From: Deltaproteobacteria bacterium
GTDB lineage: Bacteria > Bdellovibrionota > JACOXK01 > 2-02-FULL-40-11
Length of the DNA: 6,537 nucleotides
Reading direction: 5' to 3'
Assembly: GCA_016193165.1 (NCBI GenBank)
Contig: JACPST010000140.1
Coordinates: 1 to 6,537 of the forward strand
The notes beneath the pieces were generated by a model. The model was not told where the DNA came from. It did no database searches and worked only from the letters and a program-made list of their open reading frames with translations. Made by a program: the position numbers and the translations under genes. This document shows positions 1 to 6,089 of the stretch, one piece after another (position 1 is the first letter of the stretch; each line of letters opens with the position of its first letter).

Positions 1-699
1 GATCAAGTAATCGATCAGATCATAAAACTTATTTAAAAAATCATGGGTTTCTTTGTGGGAAAGAAGGTATTCAATAATTTCAGGAAATTCTCCTGTTAAA
101 TCTTTAAGCCGATCTACAAAAAAAGGATTAGGAAGACAACGCACATCAATCACCAGATCCGCATCTGATGGGATTCCATAGTTATACCCGAATGAATAAA
201 GAGACACTTGCATCTCTTGGCCCACTTCCGCCTTCTTAAACGTTTTAAGAATAAAGGCTCGCAACTGATGCACATTGAGATCAGAGGTATCTACCGTAAA
301 GTCAGCTAATTTTCTGATGGGCGTAAGAAGTTTTTTTTCTTCTCGAATGGCTTCTTGCACTGGAAGATTTCCTGGCCAAGGATGTTTTCGACGTGTGGCT
401 TGAAAACGCCTAAGCACTATCTCCTCAGAGGCTTCCAGAAATAAAATGTCCACGCTGTGGCCTTGATCTTTTAATTTTTTGACATCCAAAAAATGCGTAT
501 CTTTCAAATCACGCGAGCGCAAATCCATCATTACCGCAATTTTAGAAATTTCTTCCTGGGAACTTCGGGAAAGCTCTAAGAACTTCGGTAAAAGCGCAAA
601 AGGAAGATTATCAATGCAAAAGTACCCAATATCTTCCAATACATGAAGCGCTGTACTTTTACCTGATCCTGATATGCCTGTGATAATGACAATGCGCAT
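1..699 (-). CDS. rapZ: RapZ family RNase adapter / nucleotide-binding protein, 3' end beyond window
   Basis: The frame opens with ATG at 699-697 and stays open to base 1, giving 233 residues; the C-terminus lies outside the window. Residues 8-16 are a P-loop (GISGSGKST, K14), followed by the family's CIDNLP segment (28-33), the TRR-HP region (102-107) and DVRCLPNP (185-192), which starts the C-terminal domain. E. coli RapZ has 284 residues, so roughly 50, including the GGKHRS motif, should be missing. In E. coli, RapZ binds the sRNA GlmZ, hands it to RNase E and senses glucosamine-6-phosphate, controlling amino-sugar supply for the envelope. In other phyla the family (YvcJ) is known mainly as a nucleotide-binding protein, so the sRNA role here is inferred. 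It lies 12 bases after hpf, with only a weak Shine-Dalgarno sequence, and ptsN, which separates the two genes in E. coli, is absent. The family call is firm. Confidence 0.93.
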   Translation of the reverse strand, partial: MRIVIITGISGSGKSTALHVLEDIGYFCIDNLPFALLPKFLELSRSSQEEISKIAVMMDLRSRDLKDTHFLDVKKLKDQGHSVDILFLEASEEIVLRRFQATRRKHPWPGNLPVQEAIREEKKLLTPIRKLADFTVDTSDLNVHQLRAFILKTFKKAEVGQEMQVSLYSFGYNYGIPSDADLVIDVRCLPNPFFVDRLKDLTGEFPEIIEYLLSHKETHDFLNKFYDLIDYLI

Positions 700-711
700 G
701 AATTCACTTTT

Positions 712-1116
712 TCAGGCAATTTTCTTTTTCGTTGCCACGCGATTCGTTGGCCTTTCTACCGATAGACTCTTTTCATCATGAAGCGAATGTGCTTCTTCTA
801 AAAGAGCCTCTGGCGTTTTAAAATAATTTTTATGATTTTTTATCTTTTCTTTATACCGACGTAATTGTTGCTCTAGATTGTGGATCGCTTGATCCACGGA
901 AGCATACATGTCATTGGTAGCTCCCTGTGCTTTAAAAATATGATTTTTCTCAAAAAGCGTAATATCCACCTTGTGCACAAAACGCTCCATTGAAAAAATC
1001 ACATTCATTTTTGAGGGTTTTAACAAATACTTGAGAAGTTTTTCTGCTTTCTCCTCTGTATAAGTCTTTAACCCATCTGTCGCCTTCAAGTGCCTAAATG
1101 TGAGATGGATATCCAT
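712..1116 (-). CDS. hpf: Ribosome hibernation promoting factor (short HPF/RaiA type)
   Basis: This 134-residue protein matches the ribosome-associated HPF/YfiA domain over residues 1-97. It opens MDIHLTFRHLKATDGLKTY, and the conserved second helix with NDMYASVDQAI and a basic QLRRYKEKIKNHK stretch follows at about 68-96. The family binds the decoding centre of the 30S subunit and inactivates ribosomes in stationary phase or starvation. The long form's C-terminal dimerisation domain (total about 185 residues) is absent. Instead there is a 37-residue tail, acidic then lysine-rich (TKKKIA at the end), slightly longer than in short HPFs. The ATG at 1116 has a very strong Shine-Dalgarno sequence overlapping the rpoN stop codon, so high expression and translational coupling to rpoN are likely. 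Its place directly after rpoN is the widely conserved one. Confidence 0.95.
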   Translation of the reverse strand: MDIHLTFRHLKATDGLKTYTEEKAEKLLKYLLKPSKMNVIFSMERFVHKVDITLFEKNHIFKAQGATNDMYASVDQAIHNLEQQLRRYKEKIKNHKNYFKTPEALLEEAHSLHDEKSLSVERPTNRVATKKKIA

Positions 1117-1121
1117 AAATG

Positions 1122-1130
1122 TCCTCCTTT
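1122..1130 (-). promoter_or_regulatory. Strong ribosome binding site of hpf
   Basis: On the minus strand AAAGGAGGA ends five bases before the hpf ATG (1116-1114) and overlaps the rpoN TAA stop (1131-1129). It is by far the best Shine-Dalgarno sequence in the window. It fixes the hpf start and implies that hpf is translated much more strongly than the genes around it. Confidence 0.85.
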
Positions 1131-2553
1131 AAAAAAACTTTTTGCGCTTTGAAGACGGCAGAATATTGAGCATCTCCCGATATTTGGCCACCGTTCTTCG
1201 AGCAATGTTAATCCCATCTGCTTGTAACATCTCTACAATCTTTTGATCCGAATGAGGATGGCGAACATCTTCACTGGTGACCATTTTTTTAATCTTATCC
1301 TTCACACTTTCGCTGGCCACCTCAACGTCCCCCATTCGTCCAATACTGCTGTTAAAAAAGAACTTCAGTTCAAAAATTCCTTGGGGCGTATGCACATATT
1401 TATTGGTCGTCACACGACTTACCGTCGATTCATGCATGCCGATATCTTGCGCTACATCTCGAAGCACCATCGGTTTTAAGCGTTCTAGTCCCTTCTCCAA
1501 AAAATCAAGTTGATGCTTTACAATGCTTTCGGTCACCTTATAAATCGTTCTCTGGCGTTGATGAATAGAGCGAATCAGCCACACGGCAGAACGTAACTTG
1601 TCTTGAATATATTCTTTTGTCAAAGAGGAAGCTTCTTTCCCTTGCAATGCATTCTTATAAAAATTACTGATTTTAAGACGTGGCAGCCCATCTTCATTTA
1701 AAGAAATCACATATTGATCGTTCATTTTATATACGTAGACATCCGGTGTAATATAATGGGTATCAATACTGGAAAAAGATCGACCGGGCTTAGGTTCCAT
1801 TTCAAAAATAATCTTAGAAAGCTCAATCACCCGCTCCATTGGAAGATCAAGAGCTTTAGCAATCGCTGAATAATTTTTCTTTTCTAAATGATGAAGATAG
1901 TCACGAATAATGAGTTCAACAGTATTATCTTTAAGACCCAGTTGTTTGGCTTGAACCAATAAACATTCTTTTAAATCTCGTGAGCCAACACCCACAGGGT
2001 CAAACTCTTGAATGACCTTTAAAACGGCCTCCGCATCTTCTAAAGGAAATCCCTCCTTGGCCGCTAATTCTTCTAAAGAAGTGTTGAGATATCCATCTTC
2101 ATTCAGATTTCCAATGATGATTTGGCACATACGCTCTTCTTCTTTAGTAAAGTGAGTCATTTGAAGCTGCCACATCAGATGATCTTGCAGATTCGTCGTA
2201 CGCGTAATCACATTTTCAAAAGAGGCCGCCTCTTCTCCTTTGGAAATCGGCAAAGGAGCCACAGGCTGATAGCTTTCTACATAAGATTGCCAATCAAAAG
2301 AATCTTCTCCTTCAACAATCTTTTCTTGTTTTTCTTGAGAGGCATAACGATCTTCTTCCATCTTTTGTTTACGAGATTCTTCTTCGTCGTGTTCTGGAGA
2401 TTCTTCTAACACAGGATTTTCAATCATTTCTTGTGTCACCAAATTTTCAAGTTCAAGACGAGAAAGCTGAAGAAGCTTAATCGCCTGCTGAAGCTGAGGT
2501 GTCATGACCAGCGATTGAGAGAGCTTTAACGTTTGTTTCATTCCAATCGCCAT
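1129..2553 (-). CDS. rpoN: RNA polymerase sigma-54 factor
   Basis: This full-length sigma-54 has 474 residues (E. coli 477). Region I (1-50) is the Gln/Leu-rich activator-interacting domain, with [20 protein letters not shown] at 12-31 and the ENPVLEE ending. Region II (about 51-105) is acidic and variable. The core-binding domain (about 115-300) includes the hallmark [11 protein letters not shown] (184-194). The helix-turn-helix region lies near 364-386 ([18 protein letters not shown]). The RpoN box [10 protein letters not shown] at 451-460, which reads the -24 element, is intact, as is the preceding HPHSDQKI segment. The protein directs polymerase to -24/-12 promoters and needs an AAA+ enhancer-binding protein to melt DNA. 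The ATG at 2553 has AGGAAG seven bases upstream; a second ATG at codon 5 is less likely. The gene follows lptB, as in Proteobacteria. A strong -24/-12 site at the head of this transcription unit suggests it regulates itself. Confidence 0.98.
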   Translation of the reverse strand: MAIGMKQTLKLSQSLVMTPQLQQAIKLLQLSRLELENLVTQEMIENPVLEESPEHDEEESRKQKMEEDRYASQEKQEKIVEGEDSFDWQSYVESYQPVAPLPISKGEEAASFENVITRTTNLQDHLMWQLQMTHFTKEEERMCQIIIGNLNEDGYLNTSLEELAAKEGFPLEDAEAVLKVIQEFDPVGVGSRDLKECLLVQAKQLGLKDNTVELIIRDYLHHLEKKNYSAIAKALDLPMERVIELSKIIFEMEPKPGRSFSSIDTHYITPDVYVYKMNDQYVISLNEDGLPRLKISNFYKNALQGKEASSLTKEYIQDKLRSAVWLIRSIHQRQRTIYKVTESIVKHQLDFLEKGLERLKPMVLRDVAQDIGMHESTVSRVTTNKYVHTPQGIFELKFFFNSSIGRMGDVEVASESVKDKIKKMVTSEDVRHPHSDQKIVEMLQADGINIARRTVAKYREMLNILPSSKRKKFF

Positions 2554-3190
2554 AAATTTTCTTCCTAAAGTCTAAAATTTTCTCCCAAATAGGTTTCCCT
2601 GGCCAAGGGGGATCGGTAATTAAAACGCCAATGCCTCGTTCCTTCAGTTGCCGAATAATTTTTTGAAGCTCAATGACCGCGATCGGATCAATTCCTGCAA
2701 AAGGCTCATCCAACAAAATAAAAGCAGGATTGGTTGCCAAAGCTCGGGCCACTTCTACCCGACGGCGCTCCCCTCCTGAAAGCTGAAAGGCACGACTTTC
2801 CGCAATGTGCGCGATATTCAATTCTTCGAGCAAGCTCTCAAGCCTGCCTTCTCTTTCTTCTTGGGTTAAGTTCATATTTTCTAAAACAGCCATAATATTG
2901 TCTCGCACAGAAAGTTTTCTAAAAATAGAAGGCTCTTGCGGCAAATAGCTAATCCCCATTCTTGCCCGTCGGTACATGGGAAGATACGTAATCAAAGTCT
3001 CATCAAAATAAACAGCGCCATGATCCGGCTTTAAGAGCCCCACCACCATATAAAAACTGGTGGTCTTCCCAGCTCCATTGGGGCCCAAAAGTCCTATGAT
3101 TTGTCCTGAATGCACATCAAAAGACACATCATCCACCACTTTCCGATCTTTAAAACTTTTGCTCACCTTTTGAATTTTGAGTTGATGCAT
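2477..3190 (-). CDS. lptB: LPS export ABC transporter ATPase LptB, 3' end broken by an internal deletion and frameshift
   Basis: Residues 1-193 are a canonical LptB: Walker [10 protein letters not shown] (36-44, K42), Q-loop Q85 in [13 protein letters not shown], signature [10 protein letters not shown] (137-146), Walker B and D-loop [11 protein letters not shown] (159-169, catalytic E162). LptB powers LPS extraction from the inner membrane together with LptFG, which are not in this window. After GVLITD (188-193) homology stops. The family continues with the H-loop HNVRE and about 45 more residues; here 44 unrelated residues follow, running into rpoN in the wrong frame to a stop at 2477. The family's C-terminal YLGE-FRL motif is present in a different frame just downstream (separate entry). 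The frame as it stands is 237 residues against 241 in E. coli, but the similar length is accidental. Without the switch histidine the product should not be a working ATPase, so this is either a pseudogene or a sequence/assembly error. The start lacks a clear Shine-Dalgarno sequence. Confidence 0.9.
   Translation of the reverse strand: MHQLKIQKVSKSFKDRKVVDDVSFDVHSGQIIGLLGPNGAGKTTSFYMVVGLLKPDHGAVYFDETLITYLPMYRRARMGISYLPQEPSIFRKLSVRDNIMAVLENMNLTQEEREGRLESLLEELNIAHIAESRAFQLSGGERRRVEVARALATNPAFILLDEPFAGIDPIAVIELQKIIRQLKERGIGVLITDPPWPGKPIWEKILDFRKKIYGDWNETNVKALSIAGHDTSASAGD
2561..2566 (-). promoter_or_regulatory. Ribosome binding site of rpoN, overlapping the ancestral lptB stop
   Basis: The minus strand reads TAGGAAGAAAATTTATG. 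The TAG (2567-2565) is the stop of the ancestral lptB frame, and AGGAAG (2566-2561) is a Shine-Dalgarno sequence seven bases from the rpoN ATG. This shows lptB originally ended just before rpoN and the two were translationally coupled. The present lptB frame instead runs on into rpoN. Confidence 0.75.
2565..2606 (-). pseudogene. lptB: Out-of-frame remnant of the LptB C-terminus
   Basis: Shifted relative to the upstream lptB frame, the minus strand reads [13 protein letters not shown] followed by TAG at 2567-2565. E. coli LptB ends VKRVYLGEDFRL, so this is the authentic LptB C-terminus and stop codon. The tract between the last good in-frame residue (D193, codon 2614-2612) and this remnant is almost gone. 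By comparison with E. coli about 97 bases are missing (a number that must be 1 modulo 3), covering the H-loop and the following strands. Confidence 0.85.
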
Positions 3191-3214
3191 AGGATTAAGG
3201 CCACGGTGTAGCCC

Positions 3215-4195
3215 CTATTGTGTAAAATCTATTTTTTCTTCCCCTAAGTTTTTGACTTCTCCAACCGCCTCATCAAATAAAATCTTATTTTCTCCCGTAA
3301 AAAAGATGACAATCTTGCCTTGAACCACATCTTCCCCTTGAACCACTTTGGGATGCCCTGTCATGACAATTTTTTGTTCTTTATTGAGAATAAACGCTTT
3401 TTGGCAAGTGGCCACGCGTTCTCCTTGAACAATTTTCACCCCATCAAATGCTTTGGCTTTTTCAATGGCCTTATCTCGGCTATTATAGGTCACCAAAAAA
3501 TGATCTGTAAAAATATTCATATCTTTTTGTCTCACCACAACATTGTCTTTAAAAAACGCTTCATTTTTATTTAAAGACACATCGGCTTTGTCAGAATCAA
3601 TTTCGAGGCTTTCCGCCCCCACATCATGTTTTTTGCATCGTACTTCTTTTAGGAATGAAAATTCTTCTGTTTTGGTATTGCCTCTGAGGCCTTGACCGGT
3701 GGCTTCTAAGGAAGGAGCTTTCGGATTGGGGCCTGAAATCCAGACTTGATCATCTGTAGAAAGCAAATTTGGCCCCTCTTCATATTTCAAAGTGTTCGTC
3801 TTAAATTCATAGCCTAAATTTTCAGACGTTGCGACGATGTCCTTGAAAAACTCAATATCTTTTTTCTCTAAGTAGTACTTACCTTCTTGAGCGCGAATAC
3901 GAATGGTATTCTCCCCCTTGGTATAAATCTTAGCATCCACTTCTTTTAAAAGAGCAAATCCTTTTTCTTTATAAACTTCAGCTTCTTTTGCATCCACCGT
4001 TCCTCTTCGCCCTTCCGAATCCAGATTGACCGCATGAAACCCAACAATGCTCAAATTCACCTCTTCCCGAGGCGTTGCAAAGGAAGCCGGTTGACTCTCG
4101 TCAATGCGTTTCGATGGTATCAATACAATGACCTCTGCCACAACGATTGCAACCAGGACAAATCCCAACGGAGATGCTCTTTTAACGGTTAACAC
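3215..4195 (-). CDS. lptC: LptC-LptA fusion protein, LPS transport bridge
   Basis: This 326-residue protein joins two Lpt bridge components. Residues 9-27 form an N-terminal membrane anchor after a short basic stretch (K5, R6), with an unusual Glu (E21) inside the helix. Residues about 47-187 match the LptC periplasmic domain (GTVDAKEAEVY, RAQEGKYYL, the FKTNTLKYEE strand). Residues about 194-315 match the OstA/LptA domain (EIDSDKADV, FFKDNVVVRQKDMNIFTDHFLVTYN, MTGHPKVVQGEDVVQG). In E. coli these are separate proteins: LptC (191 residues, inner membrane) and LptA (185, periplasmic with its own signal peptide). No second signal peptide or stop separates them here. The start is GTG at 4195-4193: an in-frame TGA lies three codons upstream, and TAAGG sits ten bases before the GTG. 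lptB follows after 24 bases. A tandem OstA-domain LptC variant is an alternative description, but the domain content is clear. Confidence 0.88.
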   Translation of the reverse strand: MLTVKRASPLGFVLVAIVVAEVIVLIPSKRIDESQPASFATPREEVNLSIVGFHAVNLDSEGRRGTVDAKEAEVYKEKGFALLKEVDAKIYTKGENTIRIRAQEGKYYLEKKDIEFFKDIVATSENLGYEFKTNTLKYEEGPNLLSTDDQVWISGPNPKAPSLEATGQGLRGNTKTEEFSFLKEVRCKKHDVGAESLEIDSDKADVSLNKNEAFFKDNVVVRQKDMNIFTDHFLVTYNSRDKAIEKAKAFDGVKIVQGERVATCQKAFILNKEQKIVMTGHPKVVQGEDVVQGKIVIFFTGENKILFDEAVGEVKNLGEEKIDFTQ

Positions 4196-4218
4196 ATGAA
4201 TTCAGCCTTACAAATTTA

Positions 4219-4247
4219 ACGATAACATTAAAGGATAATGAAGTCAA
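4219..4247 (-). promoter_or_regulatory. Candidate sigma-70 promoter with extended -10, upstream of lptCA
   Basis: On the minus strand TTGACT (4247-4242) is followed by a 17-base spacer and TATCGT (4224-4219), with TG one base before the -10 (extended -10). The predicted start is near 4212, leaving a short leader before the GTG at 4195. The -35 matches 5 of 6 and the -10 matches 4 of 6 consensus bases. Its -35 coincides with the predicted start of the sigma-54 promoter upstream, so the two may interfere. Confidence 0.45.
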
Positions 4248-4257
4248 AAACCAAATA

Positions 4258-4274
4258 AGCAAAAACTGTGCCAG
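4258..4274 (-). promoter_or_regulatory. Near-consensus sigma-54 (-24/-12) promoter upstream of lptCA-lptB-rpoN
   Basis: The minus strand reads CTGGCACAGTTTTTGCT, against the consensus YTGGCACG-N4-TTGCW. The only deviation is A for G after TGGCAC. The GG (4272-4271) and GC (4260-4259) are separated by exactly ten bases, as required. The predicted start is near 4247, giving a leader of about 50 bases. The site begins 11 bases after the kdsD stop, in the only intergenic gap of the window, and points at the transcription unit containing rpoN. A binding site for the required activator would be expected about 100-150 bases upstream, inside kdsD; I could not identify one. Confidence 0.7.
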
Positions 4275-4285
4275 ATTATATTTTT

Positions 4286-5245
4286 TTAGACAATCCGCGC
4301 TTTAATAAGATCATGAAGATGAATGATTCCAATAGGATAAGACTTTTCATTGAGAATAAACAAAGATGTAATGGAATGCTTTTCCATAAGATGGAGGGCT
4401 TTATCGGCAAGTTCTTCTTGATGAATCGTTTTGGGATCCTTGGTCATAATTTCTAGAGGTCTTTGATCAAAAAAATCTGTTTTCTTATTAAGTCCTCGTC
4501 TTAAGTCCCCATCTGTAATAATCCCAATAAGCTGGCTCTCTTCATCGAGAACTCCTGTCACTCCAAGCTGCTTTGATGTAATCTCAACCAAGACTTGTTT
4601 CATATCACTGTCGGTACGAACAAGAGGAATCTCTTTGCCTGTTTTCATGAGATCCTTCACTCTAAAAAGAAGTTTTCTACCTAATGTCCCTCCAGGATGA
4701 AGAAGCGCAAAGTCATCCTCTTTAAATCCCCTTTTTTCAAGCAAAGAGACAGCCAACGCATCTCCCATAGCCAATGTTGCGGTGGTACTGGCTGTTGGCG
4801 CAAGTCCCATGGGACAAGCTTCTTCGCGTACATGTAAATCAAGGACGACATCCGCAGTTTTAGCCAGCGTTGAACTTACGTTTCCCGTTAAAGCAATAAT
4901 GGGAAGTCCCAGGCGTTTGACCATCGGAAGAATTTGCAAAAGTTCATCTGTTTCTCCGCTATAAGAAATCGCAATGACGGCATCTTCTTTGGCGAGCATC
5001 CCTAAATCTCCATGAATGCCTTCCGCTGGATGGAGGAAAAAAGCAGGGGTCCCCGTACTGGCAAGGGTGGCTGAAATTTTTCGACAGACTTGTCCAGATT
5101 TTCCCATACCCGTTACCACCACTTTTCCTTTGCATTGCAAAAGAAGATCGACAGCACGATCAAAATCGGCTCCAATTTTTTCAATGAGACTTAAAATCGC
5201 TTCGGCTTCAATACGAAGAACGCGTTTGGCTTGTTCTAAAGACAT
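4286..5245 (-). CDS. kdsD: D-arabinose-5-phosphate isomerase (KdsD/KpsF/GutQ family)
   Basis: This enzyme converts ribulose-5-phosphate to arabinose-5-phosphate, the substrate of KdsA encoded just upstream. From the ATG at 5245 it has 319 residues (E. coli KdsD 328). The SIS domain (about 30-175) has GMGKSG, STGTPAFFLHP, HGDLGM, SYSGET, GLAPTASTT and HPGGTLGRKL. The four catalytic residues known in E. coli KdsD (K59, E111, E152, H193) correspond to K49, E101, E142 and H183. Two CBS domains fill about 200-319, with GIITDGDLRR in the first. A longer frame starts at a TTG at 5275, but that would overlap kdsA by 26 bases and has no Shine-Dalgarno sequence. The ATG has AAAGGA upstream and leaves a 4-base gap after the kdsA stop, so I prefer it. 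KpsF and GutQ paralogues share the fold, but the kdsA neighbour favours the LPS role. Confidence 0.95.
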   Translation of the reverse strand: MSLEQAKRVLRIEAEAILSLIEKIGADFDRAVDLLLQCKGKVVVTGMGKSGQVCRKISATLASTGTPAFFLHPAEGIHGDLGMLAKEDAVIAISYSGETDELLQILPMVKRLGLPIIALTGNVSSTLAKTADVVLDLHVREEACPMGLAPTASTTATLAMGDALAVSLLEKRGFKEDDFALLHPGGTLGRKLLFRVKDLMKTGKEIPLVRTDSDMKQVLVEITSKQLGVTGVLDEESQLIGIITDGDLRRGLNKKTDFFDQRPLEIMTKDPKTIHQEELADKALHLMEKHSITSLFILNEKSYPIGIIHLHDLIKARIV

Positions 5246-5249
5246 GGTT

Positions 5250-6089
5250 TCAAAGTCCTTTAATATGGGCGTCAATGGGCTTCAAGGATTCTAAAAGAGA
5301 GGCAACTTGATTTAAGGGCGTGCAACTGGGCCCATCACATTTCGCTTCTGAGGGCATTGGATGCACTTCTAAAAACAAAGCATCAATTCCGGTAGCCGCA
5401 GCTGCTCGAGCCAGAGAGGGAATAAATTCTTTTCGTCCACCGGTACTAGTGCCTCCCCCCGTCGGAAGTTGAACACTGTGGGTCACATCAAAAATAACCG
5501 GATACCCCAAAGAACGCATAATGGGAAAACTCGTCATGTCCACGATTAAATTATTGTATCCAAAAGAAACACCCCGTTCCGTCAATAAAATGGCGTGATT
5601 TCCTTGAGAAGTAATCTTATGCACACTATTTTTAATATCCCAAGGAGCTAAAAATTGTCCTTTTTTAATATTCACCGGCTTTCCGGTTTTAGCCGCGGCA
5701 ACAACGAGGTCTGTTTGTCGACACAAAAAAGCAGGAATTTGAATAATATCTACCACCTGCGCCACCGCCCCTACCTCGTCTACGGCATGGACATCTGTAA
5801 TCACAGGAATTTTGTACCGAGCTTTAACTTGTTTCAGTACTTCTAATCCTTCTTTAAGTCCAGGCCCTCGGTAGGAATTTAAAGAAGAACGATTGGCTTT
5901 GTCATAAGACGCTTTAAAAATAAAAGGAACATCAAGGGTTGACGTGATATCTAAAAGCTCTTCTGCAATTTTAAAGGTCATCTTCTCTGACTCAATGACA
6001 TTCGGCCCTGCAATGAGGGCGAAAGGATTTTTCCCTCCCAGCAGAAGATCTTGAGAAATAAAAACTTCAGGAATGCTAGGCCACTGCAT
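5250..6089 (-). CDS. kdsA: 3-deoxy-D-manno-octulosonate 8-phosphate synthase (Kdo-8-P synthase)
   Basis: KdsA condenses phosphoenolpyruvate with arabinose-5-phosphate to Kdo-8-phosphate, the first committed step to Kdo of LPS. From the ATG at 6089 it has 279 residues, normal for this TIM-barrel family. Visible motifs are IAGPNVIES (26-34), [12 protein letters not shown] (58-69, with the substrate-binding KANRS), [57 protein letters not shown] and KCDGPS (250-255). The metal-ligand cysteine of Aquifex-type enzymes is Asn here (N30), and CDGPS is the metal-independent version, so no metal requirement is predicted. A TTG at 6098 would add three residues. Neither start has a good Shine-Dalgarno sequence, and both overlap the pyrG end (14 or 23 bases). 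kdsC, the phosphatase for the next step, is not in this cluster. Confidence 0.97.
   Translation of the reverse strand: MQWPSIPEVFISQDLLLGGKNPFALIAGPNVIESEKMTFKIAEELLDITSTLDVPFIFKASYDKANRSSLNSYRGPGLKEGLEVLKQVKARYKIPVITDVHAVDEVGAVAQVVDIIQIPAFLCRQTDLVVAAAKTGKPVNIKKGQFLAPWDIKNSVHKITSQGNHAILLTERGVSFGYNNLIVDMTSFPIMRSLGYPVIFDVTHSVQLPTGGGTSTGGRKEFIPSLARAAAATGIDALFLEVHPMPSEAKCDGPSCTPLNQVASLLESLKPIDAHIKGL
5256..5261 (-). promoter_or_regulatory. Ribosome binding site deciding the kdsD start
   Basis: AAAGGA on the minus strand lies inside the last codons of kdsA, ten bases before the ATG at 5245-5243. The competing TTG at 5275 is preceded by AATCCTTGAAGCCCA, which has no usable Shine-Dalgarno sequence. 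The layout implies translational coupling of kdsD to kdsA. Confidence 0.6.

Noticed and set aside
1..21. Three GATC sites within 21 bases at the left edge, considered as a Dam-type regulatory cluster.
   Set aside because: They fall in conserved-frame rapZ codons for Asp, Leu and Ile, with no promoter or origin context.
1243..2409. Plus-strand open frames of 78-95 codons opposite rpoN.
   Set aside because: They lie entirely over the fully conserved rpoN coding sequence, have biased and repetitive composition, and carry no recognisable motifs, so they are shadows of rpoN.
371..2610. An 11-base sequence CCTTGGCCAGG (minus strand) occurs in rapZ (371-381) and at the lptB joint (2599-2609), giving PWPG in both translated frames.
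   Set aside because: Exact 11-base matches are expected by chance in a window of this size. At the lptB site the bases belong to the genuine out-of-frame LptB C-terminus, so no repeat element is needed.
4228..4242. A CATTA-N5-TAATG inverted repeat in the spacer between the putative -35 and -10 elements, considered as an operator or terminator stem.
   Set aside because: The arms are only five AT-rich pairs with no T tract after them; that is too weak to call.
3320..5846. Plus-strand open frames opposite lptCA, kdsD and kdsA.
   Set aside because: All are antisense to well-supported genes and have no family resemblance.
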